Source: Streptomyces fodineus (GTDB lineage Bacteria; Actinomycetota; Actinomycetes; Streptomycetales; Streptomycetaceae). From it: 64,000 bases of DNA. The translations under genes and the position numbers were made by a program. Under the pieces are notes generated by a model. That model had not been told where the DNA came from and did no database searches. It saw nothing but the letters and a program-made list of their open reading frames with translations. Positions within the stretch are counted from its first letter, which is position 1. Each line of letters begins with the position of its first letter. The stretch covers positions 6,076,001-6,140,000 of the forward strand of contig NZ_CP017248.1 in the NCBI RefSeq assembly GCF_001735805.1, given 5' to 3'. Positions 16,751 to 24,441 of the stretch are shown one piece after another.

Positions 16751-17820
16751 CAGAGGGTCACCGTCATCTTGTCCCGGGCGGAGCGGCGGGCCGCTTCCAG
16801 TACGTCGAGGGCGGCGGCCGCCTCCAGGGCGGTCACCGGGTTGGGGCCGGCGCCGGTCAGGGCGCGGGCGACGGCCGTGTAGTAGGCGGGGTAGTCGCCG
16901 GGCAGGGTCGGTACGGCGGTGCCGCCGCCGGTCAGCGGGGACTCGCCGGATCCGATACGGCCCCACAGGGACTCCGGTTCGGCGCCCCACCGGGGGCCGG
17001 GGCGCAGGCCCTCGCGCAGGGCCGCCTCCTGCGGGTCGAGGCCGTACTTCACATAGCCCGCCTGCGAGCCCAGCACCCGGAAGCGGGGGCCGAGCTGGGC
17101 GGCCGTCGCGGAGACGTAGAGGTGGGAGCGGACGCCGCCGGCGTGGGTGAGGGCGAGGAAGGTGTCGTCGTCGGTCTCGGCGCCGGGGCGGCGGACGACC
17201 GTCTCGGCGTACACCTCGGTGACCGGGCCGAAGAGGACCAGGGCCTGGTCGACGACGTGGCTGCCGAGGTCGTAGAGCAGACCTCCGATCTCTGCCGGGT
17301 CGCCGGACTCGCGCCAGCCGCCCTTGGGCTGGGGCCGCCAGCGCTCGAAACGGGACTCGAAGCGCCATACGTCGCCCAGGTCGCCCTGGGAGATCAGCTT
17401 GCTCAGGGTCAGGAAGTCGTTGTCCCAGCGGCGGTTCTGGAAGACGGACAGCAGCAGGCCGCGCTGCTCGGCGAGGGCGGCGAGGTCGCGGGCCTCGGCG
17501 GCGGTGCCGGCGAGCGGCTTGTCGACGACGACCGGCAGGCCGGCCTTGAGGGCGGTGGTGGCCAGCGGGACGTGCGTCCTGTTCGGGGACGCGATGACGA
17601 TCAGGTCCAGGTCGCCGGCGCGGTCGAACAGCTCCTCGGGGGTGACGGCCGTGCGGACGTCCGGGAACTCGGACCGGGCCTGCTCCTGCCGCCCGGGGTC
17701 GGAGGTGACCACGGTGTCCAGGGCGAGGCCCTCGGTGGCGGCGATCAGCGGGGCGTGGAAGACGGAGCCGGCGAGGCCGTAGCCGATCAGGCCGACGCGG
17801 AGAGGGGGAGCGGGAGTCAT
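16750..17820 (-). CDS. Gfo/Idh/MocA-family oxidoreductase
   Basis: NAD(P)-dependent sugar or inositol-type dehydrogenase of 356 aa. Rossmann fold LRVGLIGYGLAGSVFHAPLI (GxGxxG) is followed by LDLIVIASPNRTHVPLA and the family's VVVDKPLAGT with catalytic Lys; DLGSHVVDQAL supplies the Asp-His region. I chose ATG at 17820. The frame extends to 17868 through four MTGP-like repeats with two further ATGs, and neither start has a good ribosome-binding site. Divergent from a ROK regulator with an inverted-repeat operator between them, implying induction by a sugar. Coupled to the UPF0303 gene. Confidence 0.87.
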   Translation of the reverse strand: MTPAPPLRVGLIGYGLAGSVFHAPLIAATEGLALDTVVTSDPGRQEQARSEFPDVRTAVTPEELFDRAGDLDLIVIASPNRTHVPLATTALKAGLPVVVDKPLAGTAAEARDLAALAEQRGLLLSVFQNRRWDNDFLTLSKLISQGDLGDVWRFESRFERWRPQPKGGWRESGDPAEIGGLLYDLGSHVVDQALVLFGPVTEVYAETVVRRPGAETDDDTFLALTHAGGVRSHLYVSATAAQLGPRFRVLGSQAGYVKYGLDPQEAALREGLRPGPRWGAEPESLWGRIGSGESPLTGGGTAVPTLPGDYPAYYTAVARALTGAGPNPVTALEAAAALDVLEAARRSARDKMTVTL

Positions 17821-17868
17821 GGGGCCAGTCAGGGGTCCAGCCAGGGGTCCAGTCATGGGTCCGGTCAT
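17821..17868 (-). repeat. 12-nt tandem repeat at the dehydrogenase 5' end
   Basis: Four units of about 12 nt (ATGACCGGACCC and variants) read in frame as MTGP-MTGP-LAGP-LTGP just upstream of the chosen dehydrogenase start. Expansion or loss of units would change the N-terminus or 5' leader without shifting frame. Confidence 0.6.
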
Positions 17869-17874
17869 GGGGCT

Positions 17875-17899
17875 ACTTTCGCAACGCTGTTGCTAAAGT
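17875..17899. promoter_or_regulatory. ROK-type operator between dehydrogenase and ROK gene
   Basis: Inverted repeat with arms ACTTTCGCAAC (17875-17885) and GTTGCTAAAGT (17889-17899), 10 of 11 positions complementary around a 3-bp centre. It lies between the divergent Gfo/Idh and ROK genes and overlaps the 5' end of the ROK reading frame, ideal for autorepression and control of the dehydrogenase. Confidence 0.65.
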
Positions 17900-17915
17900 G
17901 CAAGTGGTGGGGACA

Positions 17916-19100
17916 ATGGGTGGCGTGAACAGGACGAGAACGGGGATGCCGTCGGGGTCGGGACCGGGGCCGGGCAGCGGCGGGCCCGCGGGCGCGAATC
18001 TGGGCGTGGTGCGGTCGCACAACACCGCGCTGGTGCTGGGGCTGCTGCGGGACGCCGGGGCGGAGGGCCTCAGCCGGCTCGAACTGGCCGAGCGGACCGG
18101 GCTCACCCCGCAGGCCGTCAGCAAGATCACCGGGCGGCTGCGGGAGGAGGGGCTCGCGGCGGAGGCCGGCCGGCGGGCGTCGACGGGGGGCAAGCCGCCG
18201 ACCGTGCTGCGGCTGGTGCCGGAGGCGGGGCATGCGGTGGGGGTGCATCTGGACCGGGACGAGCTGCGGGTGGTGCTGGTCGACCTGGACGGGGCCGTGG
18301 CGGCGCAGCGGCGGACGGAGCTGGATCTGGGGGCTGGGGCGGAGGCCGTGCTCCAGGTGGTCGCCCGGGCGGTGGAGGGGCTGGTGGCGGACGGCCTGGG
18401 CCACGGGGACGCGGGGCCGGCCGGGGGCGGGACGCTGCTCGGGGTGGGCGTGGCGTTGCCGGGGCCGCTCGATCATGCGCGGGGGGTGCTGCACCGGGTC
18501 ACCGGTTTCCCCGAGTGGGACGGGTTTCCGCTGCGGGACGCGCTCGGGGAGCGGTTGGGGGTGCCGGTGGTGGTGGACAAGGACACCAACGCCGCGGCGC
18601 TCGGGCTGTCGGTGGCGGGCGAGGGGGGATCCGGATCCTTCGCGTATCTGCATCTCGGTACCGGGCTCGGTGCCGGTCTGGTGATCGGCGGGCGGGTGCA
18701 CCGGGGGGCGCGGACCGGGGCGGGGGAGTTCGGGCACCAGGTGATCCAGCTGGACGGGCCGCCCTGCGAGTGCGGGAACCAGGGGTGTGTGGAGGTGCTG
18801 TGCCTGTCGGCCGTGGGGCGGGGGGCGGCCGGGGAGGCGGCGCGGGTGCTGGGGGTGGGGGCGGCGAATCTGGTGGGGCTGCTGGACATCGACGCGGTGC
18901 TGCTCGGGGGACGCACTGTCGCGGGGGCGCCGGGGGTGTTCGTGCGGGGCGTCGGGGAGGTGCTGGAGGCTCGGGCTCGGCGGGAGGGGGTGCTGGGCGG
19001 GGTGGTGCCGGTTCGGCTTGCCGCGGGCGGGGAACGGCTGGTGGCCGAGGGGGCCGCGCAGTTGCTGCTGGCGCCGGTGTTCGGGCGGGGGGATGCGTGA
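17916..19100 (+). CDS. ROK-family transcriptional regulator
   Basis: 394 aa. An N-terminal winged helix (LGLLRDAGAEGLSRLELAER, then TPQAVSKITGRLREEGL) is fused to a sugar-kinase-fold ROK domain with DKDTNAAALG, LGTGLGAGLV and the zinc signature CECGNQGCVE. It would sense a sugar and repress the divergent dehydrogenase operon through the inverted repeat at 17875. The stretch between the zinc motif and ANLVGLLDIDAVLLGG is about 40 residues shorter than I expect for the family, possibly a deletion. ATG at 17916 is preceded by GGTGGGG; a GTG at 17898 lies inside the operator and is less likely. Confidence 0.85.
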   Translation: MGGVNRTRTGMPSGSGPGPGSGGPAGANLGVVRSHNTALVLGLLRDAGAEGLSRLELAERTGLTPQAVSKITGRLREEGLAAEAGRRASTGGKPPTVLRLVPEAGHAVGVHLDRDELRVVLVDLDGAVAAQRRTELDLGAGAEAVLQVVARAVEGLVADGLGHGDAGPAGGGTLLGVGVALPGPLDHARGVLHRVTGFPEWDGFPLRDALGERLGVPVVVDKDTNAAALGLSVAGEGGSGSFAYLHLGTGLGAGLVIGGRVHRGARTGAGEFGHQVIQLDGPPCECGNQGCVEVLCLSAVGRGAAGEAARVLGVGAANLVGLLDIDAVLLGGRTVAGAPGVFVRGVGEVLEARARREGVLGGVVPVRLAAGGERLVAEGAAQLLLAPVFGRGDA

Positions 19101-19111
19101 CGCTGCGCTGT

Positions 19112-19176
19112 GCCGGGTGCCGGGTGCCGGGTGCCGGGTGCCGGGTGCCGGGTGCCGGTGCTGGGTGCCGGTGCTG
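19112..19176. repeat. GCCGGGT heptamer tandem repeat
   Basis: Six perfect head-to-tail copies of GCCGGGT (19112-19153), then degenerate GCCGGTGCTGGGT units to about 19176, begin just after the ROK stop codon. Non-coding simple repeat, likely variable in copy number between strains. Confidence 0.85.
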
Positions 19177-19258
19177 GTATGAGTGCCCTGTGCTGGTGCC
19201 GGGCGGGGGCGGGGTCGCTTACCGGCGCTGACAGGGTGCCGCTGCGCCCACCCGTGCC

Positions 19259-19518
19259 GCCCCAGCGGCACGACTGCCCGCAGCTGTGCGGGTGTCAGGG
19301 GTACGACTGCCCGCAGCTATGCGGGTGTCAGGGGTACGACTGCCCGCAGCTGTGCGGGTGTCAGGGGTACGACTGCCCGCAGCTGTGCGGGTGTCAGGGG
19401 TACGACTGCCCGCAGCTATGCGGGTGCCAGGGGTACGACTGCCCGCAGCTGCGCGGGTTCGACGGCGGCTGCCGGGTGGCCGCCCCCCAGCGGCACGATT
19501 GCCCGCAGCTGCGGCGGC
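19259..19518. repeat. Tandem array of 33-bp palindromic repeats
   Basis: Six units with exact 33-bp spacing carry the hairpin CCCGCA-GCTG-TGCGGG at 19277, 19310, 19343, 19376, 19409 and 19442. Loop and stem variants are GCTA in units 2 and 5, and CGCGGG in the last. A seventh, diverged copy starts at 19502, behind a second copy of the leader CAGCGGCACGA that also begins the array. The sequence resembles a dispersed Streptomyces intergenic repeat I recognise from memory, here tandemly amplified. One frame would read YDCPQLCGCQG repeats, but the array lies between genes without a start or ribosome-binding site, so I treat it as non-coding. Confidence 0.85.
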
Positions 19519-19539
19519 GCCATGGAGGCCGGCGGTGGT

Positions 19540-19567
19540 GCAGTTCCCCAGGGGCGCGGGGAACTGC
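19540..19567. terminator. Streptomyces GCAGTTCCCC stem-loop
   Basis: GCAGTTCCCC (19540-19549) and GGGGAACTGC (19558-19567) form a perfect 10-bp stem with an 8-nt loop. It is a very common Streptomyces intergenic hairpin. Together with the arrays it fills the 616-bp gap between the ROK gene and the LAxTG protein; I see no other gene there. Confidence 0.7.
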
Positions 19568-19716
19568 GCGAACGGCCACGGCGATCCCGCGGACGGAAAC
19601 GGTCCCCGGACCCAACGGCGCTCGCCTGTGCTGAGCCCGCCGATCGGGTGGAGTCCCGTCCCGTACCGGCGTGGCGGCCGCCCGCGCCCCCGTGCGACCG
19701 GCATGGTCATGTGTTC

Positions 19717-20628
19717 ATGCGACTGTGCACACCCCTGTCCCTCTGCGTCGCCGCAGCCGCCGCCAGCGCCACCGTCATCGTCCCCGTGCCGGCGGCCGCC
19801 GCCCGCGCCGACGCGCCGCCGCCCGCCTGTGTCGGCGCGGACGCGCGGGCCTTCCCGCTGGCCACCCGGATCCGCGGCGGCCCGAGCTCCTACGAGGCGG
19901 GCGGCGGATACGGCACCTGGTACATCGACCTGACCAACAAGACCCGGCAGACCTGCACCGGCGTCCACCCGTTGATCGTCCTCGTCGACGACAAGCGCGC
20001 GCTGCAGCCGGACCAGCCCCAGATGGACTTCTACGAAGGCTCCCAGCCCCGGCCGGTCACCTTCGAGAGCACCGACGAGCAGGAGCTGATCGGTGTGCTG
20101 GACGGCGCCGGGTTCGGCGGGTTCGCCGTACCGGCCGGCCGGACCGTCAGCGTCAAGGTCAGACTCGCGCTCCCCTCCACCGCCCCGCTCGAACAGGTCA
20201 CCGCCAACGCCGCCGTCGTCCAGCGCCGGGGCGAGGACGGGGACTGGGTCGGGGAGTCCAACGCGTACCGGTTCGGGATCACCCAGGACGGTGTGGTGCC
20301 GGCGCCGGTTCCGGATCCGGAGGCCACCCAGGCGAACGTCGGGCCCAGCCCGTCCGGCAGCGCGCAGGCCACGTCCGGTACCGGCAGCGCCGCTCCCGTC
20401 GCCACGTCCGGTACCGGCAGCGCCGCTGCCGCCGCCACGTCCACCCCCGGCTCCTCCCTGCCGTTCGCCGCGGGGCCGGAGGGCGCGGCGGAGCGGGCCC
20501 GTGAGCTGGCCCGGACCGGACCCGGCCTCGCCCACGGGCTGCTCACGGCCACCGCCGCGCTGCTCGTGGTCTGCGGCGGCGCGCTGCTGCTGTCCCGCAG
20601 ACGCCCGCTGTCCCGCAGCCGCCGCTGA
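19717..20628 (+). CDS. Secreted LAxTG protein, probable sortase E substrate
   Basis: 303 aa. A signal peptide (LCVAAAAASATVIVPVPAAA, cleavage near ARA-DA) is followed by a ~170-residue beta-rich domain containing GTWYIDLTNKTRQTC and VTFESTDEQELIGV. A Ser/Thr/Ala/Pro-rich linker has two near-identical ATSGTGSAA units. The C-terminus has the full wall-sorting order: LARTG (ELARTGPGLA), hydrophobic LLTATAALLVVCGGALLL, basic RRRPLSRSRR. LAxTG is the signal used by class E sortases, so SrtE at 8.2 kb is the likely anchor enzyme. ATG at 19717 lacks a clear ribosome-binding site; GTG at 19711 is possible. Function of the domain unknown. Confidence 0.82.
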   Translation: MRLCTPLSLCVAAAAASATVIVPVPAAAARADAPPPACVGADARAFPLATRIRGGPSSYEAGGGYGTWYIDLTNKTRQTCTGVHPLIVLVDDKRALQPDQPQMDFYEGSQPRPVTFESTDEQELIGVLDGAGFGGFAVPAGRTVSVKVRLALPSTAPLEQVTANAAVVQRRGEDGDWVGESNAYRFGITQDGVVPAPVPDPEATQANVGPSPSGSAQATSGTGSAAPVATSGTGSAAAAATSTPGSSLPFAAGPEGAAERARELARTGPGLAHGLLTATAALLVVCGGALLLSRRRPLSRSRR

Positions 20629-20676
20629 ACCGGGGGCCGTAGCACCGAACACGCCCCCGTCTGCGACGATCCCTGC

Positions 20677-21432
20677 GTGGACTACCCGAACGACCAGGCC
20701 CCCGGCGCCCCCGTCCGCTCCGGCATTCCCGAGCACGGGCGTATCCCCAAGTACTACGCGGTGAAGGCGCGGATCGCCGCCCTGCTGGACGAACTGGGCG
20801 AGGGCAGCGTCATCCCCACCGAGCGGGATCTCGCCGAGCGGTACGACGTCGCCCGGGAGACCGTGCGGCAGGCCGTACGGGAGCTGGTGCTGGAGGGACG
20901 GCTGAGGCGAAAGGGGCGCGGCACCGTCGTCGCCGGGCCGAAGCTCGCCCAGCCGCTGTCCCTCGCCAGCTACACCGAGGGCGTGCGGCGGCAGGGCCGT
21001 ACCCCCGGTCGTACGCTCGTCACGCTCGACCGCTTCCCCTGCCCGCAGGCCCTCGCCGCCGAGACCGGGCTCACCCGGGGCGAACCCGTCTGGCACCTGG
21101 AGCGGGTGCTGCTCGCCGACGAGGAGCGGGTCGGTCTGGAGAGCACCTACGTCGCCGTCGAGCGGGTGCCGGGGCTGGACGCCGACTTCGACCCCGACTC
21201 CTCCTTCTACGGCTACCTCGCCGCCCAGGGCATCTCCTTCGGTGACGCCGACGAGCGCATCGAGACCGTGCTGGCCACGCCCCGCGAAGCCCTGCTCATC
21301 GGCACCCCGCCCGCCCTGCCGATGCTGCTCATCCACCGTCTCTCCCGGGACACGGAGGGCCGGCCGCTGGAGCGGGTGCGCTCGCTGTACCGGGGAGACC
21401 GGTTCTCCTTCACCACCCACCTCAAGGGCTGA
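20677..21432 (+). CDS. GntR-family (UTRA) regulator of the phosphonate operon
   Basis: 251 aa. An N-terminal GntR winged helix (VIPTERDLAERYDVARETVR, QAVRELVLEGRLRRKGRGTV) is followed by a UTRA effector domain (GRTLVTLDRFPCPQALAAE, LERVLLADEERVGLESTYV). HutC/PhnR-like regulators of this type control uptake operons. The next six genes on the same strand form an aminoethylphosphonate-type operon, so it is the probable specific regulator, sensing the phosphonate or a breakdown product. GTG at 20677; no ribosome-binding site visible. A possible operator lies 45 bp after its stop. Confidence 0.85.
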   Translation: MDYPNDQAPGAPVRSGIPEHGRIPKYYAVKARIAALLDELGEGSVIPTERDLAERYDVARETVRQAVRELVLEGRLRRKGRGTVVAGPKLAQPLSLASYTEGVRRQGRTPGRTLVTLDRFPCPQALAAETGLTRGEPVWHLERVLLADEERVGLESTYVAVERVPGLDADFDPDSSFYGYLAAQGISFGDADERIETVLATPREALLIGTPPALPMLLIHRLSRDTEGRPLERVRSLYRGDRFSFTTHLKG

Positions 21433-21477
21433 AAAACACCGATATCGACCCCCACGCTCATATCACGGAAAGATAAC

Positions 21478-21488
21478 GGGTCTAGCCC
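21478..21488. promoter_or_regulatory. Possible GntR/HutC operator before the phosphonate operon
   Basis: GGGTCTAGCCC, inside the AT-rich leader of the catabolic operon, has GGG/CCC arms around TCTAG and resembles the GGTCTAGACC core bound by HutC-subfamily regulators. The symmetry is imperfect; the position, 77 bp before the first catabolic gene, is what supports it. Confidence 0.35.
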
Positions 21489-21564
21489 AAACGTGATGGG
21501 TCGTTCACGCTCTCGTTGTCAGCCGGACCCTTCCGGTTCCCCGATCGCGAGGAGCGTTGCCGTC

Positions 21565-22689
21565 GTGAAAGTGACAGTCGTCGGAGCAGGCGTGGTGGGC
21601 ACCATGCACGCCTGGCACGCAGTCCAGCGCGGCCACCAGGTCGTCCAGATCGAGCGCGAGGCCGAGGCGCGCGGCGCCTCGCTGCGCAACTTCGGGCAGA
21701 TCTGGGTCAGTGGCCGCGCCGGAGGAGAAGAGCTGGAGACCGCGCTGCGGGCGCGGGAACTGTGGGAGGGGATCGGCGGCCGGGTGCCCGCGCTGGGCTT
21801 CCGGGCCAACGGGTCCCTGACCCCCGTGCGCGGCCCCCTGGAGCTCGCCGTCGCCGAGGCCGCCGTGGCCCGCCCGGACGCCGCGGCCCGCGGGTACAAG
21901 CTGCTGAGCCCGAGCGAGGCCCGCGCACTCAACCCGGCCCTGCGGGGCGACTTCACCGCCGCCCTGTACTGCGAGCGGGACGCGGCCGTCGAGCCACGCA
22001 CCGCCCAACTCGCCCTGCGCGCCGAGCTGCTGACGTCCCCGAACTACACCTTCCTGCCGGGACGGGAGGTGCGCGAGGTGACCGGCGCCGGCACCGTCCG
22101 CGACGACCACGGCGACGTGCACCGGGCCGACGCGGTCGTCCTGTGCACCGGCGCCTGGCTCGGCGGACTGGTCCGCGAACTCGCCGGACCCGAGCTGCCC
22201 GTGCGCCGCGTCCGCCTGCAGATGATGCAGACCGACCCGCTGGGCGAGCCGCTGCCGACCTCCGTCGCCGACGCCGACAGCTTCCGCTACTACCCGGCCT
22301 ACTCCTCCCCGGCGCTGGACGAGCTCAACGCCCTTCAGCCGCAGCCGGAGACCGCCGCCGCGCACCGGATGCAGCTGCTCATGGTGCAGCGCGCCGACGG
22401 CGGCCTGACCATCGGCGACACCCACGAGTACGAGCACCCCTTCGCCTTCGACACCGTCGAGGAGCCGTACGAGCACCTGACCGGCGTCGTCGAGTCCCTG
22501 CTCGGCCGTCCGCTGCCGCGCATCCGCCGCCGCTGGGCCGGTGTGTACGCGCAGTGCACCGAGCCCGGCCGGGTGGTGCACCGGCAGCAGGTGCGCGAGG
22601 GGGTGTGGCTGGTCACCGGGCCCGGCGGGCGCGGCATGACCTGCGCCCCCGCGATAGCCGAGACCACCGCGAACGAACTGGGCTGGTGA
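21565..22689 (+). CDS. FAD-dependent oxidoreductase, TIGR03364 type (phosphonate catabolism)
   Basis: 374-aa D-amino-acid-oxidase-fold enzyme. The Rossmann motif VTVVGAGVVGTMHAWHAV with a following Glu binds FAD; RNFGQIWVSGRAGGEE and GVWLVTGPGGRGMT are typical of TIGR03364, a family found beside phosphonatase-like genes. It most likely oxidises an aminoalkyl- or N-methylaminoalkyl-phosphonate to phosphonoacetaldehyde, taking the place of the PhnW transaminase, which is absent here. GTG at 21565 is preceded by GAGGAG. The stop overlaps a GTG preceding the HAD gene (GTGA), indicating coupling. Confidence 0.82.
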   Translation: MKVTVVGAGVVGTMHAWHAVQRGHQVVQIEREAEARGASLRNFGQIWVSGRAGGEELETALRARELWEGIGGRVPALGFRANGSLTPVRGPLELAVAEAAVARPDAAARGYKLLSPSEARALNPALRGDFTAALYCERDAAVEPRTAQLALRAELLTSPNYTFLPGREVREVTGAGTVRDDHGDVHRADAVVLCTGAWLGGLVRELAGPELPVRRVRLQMMQTDPLGEPLPTSVADADSFRYYPAYSSPALDELNALQPQPETAAAHRMQLLMVQRADGGLTIGDTHEYEHPFAFDTVEEPYEHLTGVVESLLGRPLPRIRRRWAGVYAQCTEPGRVVHRQQVREGVWLVTGPGGRGMTCAPAIAETTANELGW

Positions 22690-22694
22690 GCACC

Positions 22695-23393
22695 ATGACC
22701 AACACTGTGGAGAACATCCGTCTCGTCGTCCTCGACATGGCCGGCACCACCGTCGCCGACGGCGGACTGGTCGAGCGCGCCTTCGAGACGGCCGCCACCG
22801 AGCTCGGCGTGGAACCCGGCTCCGCCGAGCACGCCGACCACCTCGCATACGTCCGCGCCACCATGGGCGAGTCCAAGATCTCCGTCTTCCGGCACCTGTT
22901 CGGCGACGAGAGTCGCGCCCAGCGCGCCAACACCGCGTTCGAGAAGGCGTACGGCGGTCTCGTCGACGCCGGGCTGATCGCGCCCGTCCCCGGGGCCCGC
23001 GAGGCCATCGAGGAACTCGCCGGCAGCGGCCGTACCGTCGTGCTGACCACCGGCTTCGCCCGGGGCACCCAGGACGCCATCCTCGCCGCCCTCGGCTGGC
23101 GGGACCTGGTGCCGCTCACCCTGTGCCCGGCCGACGCGGGCGGGCGCGGACGGCCGTACCCGGACATGGTCCTGGAGGCCTTCGTGCGTACCAAGGCCGC
23201 CGACGACGTGACGCAGGTCGCCGTCGTCGGGGACACCTCCTACGACGTGCTCAGCGGGGTGCGGGCCGGGGCCGGGCTGGTCGCCGGGGTGCGCACCGGC
23301 GCCCACGGCGACGAGGCGTTCCGCGCCGCCGGTGCCACGCACGTCCTCGACTCCGTCGCCGGCCTGCCCGCCCTGCTGTCGGGAGCGCGCTGA
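22695..23393 (+). CDS. Phosphonatase-like HAD hydrolase
   Basis: 232-aa HAD hydrolase. Motif I VVLDMAGTTVAD (nucleophile Asp, then Ala-Gly as in phosphonoacetaldehyde hydrolase), motif II VLTTGF, and motifs III/IV ending VVGDTSYDVLSG. The cap has RATMGESKISVFRHLF, whose Lys aligns with the Schiff-base Lys of PhnX (MGLLK). It would cleave the C-P bond of phosphonoacetaldehyde or a close analogue, releasing phosphate. The start is ATG 22695; a GTG at 22686 overlaps the previous stop. Tight packing with the FAD enzyme and transporter supports the pathway. Confidence 0.85.
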   Translation: MTNTVENIRLVVLDMAGTTVADGGLVERAFETAATELGVEPGSAEHADHLAYVRATMGESKISVFRHLFGDESRAQRANTAFEKAYGGLVDAGLIAPVPGAREAIEELAGSGRTVVLTTGFARGTQDAILAALGWRDLVPLTLCPADAGGRGRPYPDMVLEAFVRTKAADDVTQVAVVGDTSYDVLSGVRAGAGLVAGVRTGAHGDEAFRAAGATHVLDSVAGLPALLSGAR

Positions 23394-23394
23394 C

Positions 23395-24441
23395 ATGGGC
23401 ATCCGCTTCGACTCCGTCACCGTCGCCTATGACGGCAACGTCGTGCTCGACTCCCTCGACCTCACCGTCGAGCCCGGCGAGGTCATGGCGCTGCTCGGGC
23501 CGTCCGGCTCCGGCAAGACCACCGCGCTGCGGGCGGTCGCCGGATTCGTACGGCCCGTGTCCGGGCGGGTGCTCCTCGGCGGCCGGGACGTGACGGACCT
23601 GCCGCCGTACCGGCGCGGCATCGGGATGGTCGTGCAGAGTTACGCGCTCTTCCCGCACATGCGGGTGGACGAGAACGTGGCCTTCGGGCTCCGGGCCCGC
23701 AGGACGGTCAGGAGCGAGATACGGCAGCGGGTCGCCGAGGCGCTGGAGATGACCGGCATGGCCGCCTACGCCCGCCGGCATCCGCGCGAGCTGTCCGGCG
23801 GCCAGCAGCAGCGGGTCGCCATCGCCCGCGCGCTCGCCATCCGGCCGGACGTCCTGCTCCTCGACGAGCCGCTGTCCGCGCTGGACGCCCGGCTGCGGTC
23901 CGGGATGCTGGCCGAACTGGCCCGGCTGCACCGGGAGTTGCCGGACATGTCGATGCTGTACGTCACCCATGACCAGGTCGAGGCGCTGACCTTGGCCGAC
24001 CGGATCGCGGTGATGGACGCGGCGCGGCTGCGCGCCTGCGGGACGCCGAGGGAGCTGTACCGGGCGCCCACCGATGAGTTCACGGCGTCTTTCGTGGGCG
24101 GTGCGAACCTCCTGCCGGTGACCGTGCGGTCCGGGGGAGCCGAGTTCGCGGGGACGCAGGTCGAGGTCGACACGGCGGGTGTGGCCGCGGGGGCGCGGGC
24201 CACGTTGTGTGTACGGCCGCATGTCGTCGGGCTGGGACAGGGGCCCAACCAACTCGTGGGTGTCGTACGGGAGATCCAGTGGCGGGGGGCCACGCATCGG
24301 CTGTACGTCGAGGTCGACGGGCATACGGTCATGGCGGACCTGCGTGAACTGAAGGACCCGCCGGCGTACGGGGACGACATCAGTCTGCACTTCGCGGCCG
24401 AGGACGCGGTGTTGCTGCCCGCGGGAGCCGGCCATGAGTAG
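23395..24441 (+). CDS. ABC transporter ATP-binding protein (2-aminoethylphosphonate-type)
   Basis: 348 aa. Walker A GPSGSGKTT (~residue 36), Q-loop VVQSYALFPHM, signature LSGGQQQRVAIARAL, Walker B VLLLDEPLSALD, and His switch YVTHDQVEALTL. A C-terminal TOBE domain (~260-345) is typical of the iron/spermidine/AEP importer class. ATG at 23395 follows the HAD stop by one base, and the gene ends 8 nt inside the next permease gene. It energises the two permeases downstream. Confidence 0.9.
   Translation: MGIRFDSVTVAYDGNVVLDSLDLTVEPGEVMALLGPSGSGKTTALRAVAGFVRPVSGRVLLGGRDVTDLPPYRRGIGMVVQSYALFPHMRVDENVAFGLRARRTVRSEIRQRVAEALEMTGMAAYARRHPRELSGGQQQRVAIARALAIRPDVLLLDEPLSALDARLRSGMLAELARLHRELPDMSMLYVTHDQVEALTLADRIAVMDAARLRACGTPRELYRAPTDEFTASFVGGANLLPVTVRSGGAEFAGTQVEVDTAGVAAGARATLCVRPHVVGLGQGPNQLVGVVREIQWRGATHRLYVEVDGHTVMADLRELKDPPAYGDDISLHFAAEDAVLLPAGAGHE

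Noticed and set aside
19259..19518. CRISPR-like appearance and YDCPQLCGCQG peptide repeats of the 33-bp array
   Set aside because: Units are directly contiguous with no unique spacers and no cas genes; the peptide frame has no start signal and lies between genes, so it is a DNA repeat.
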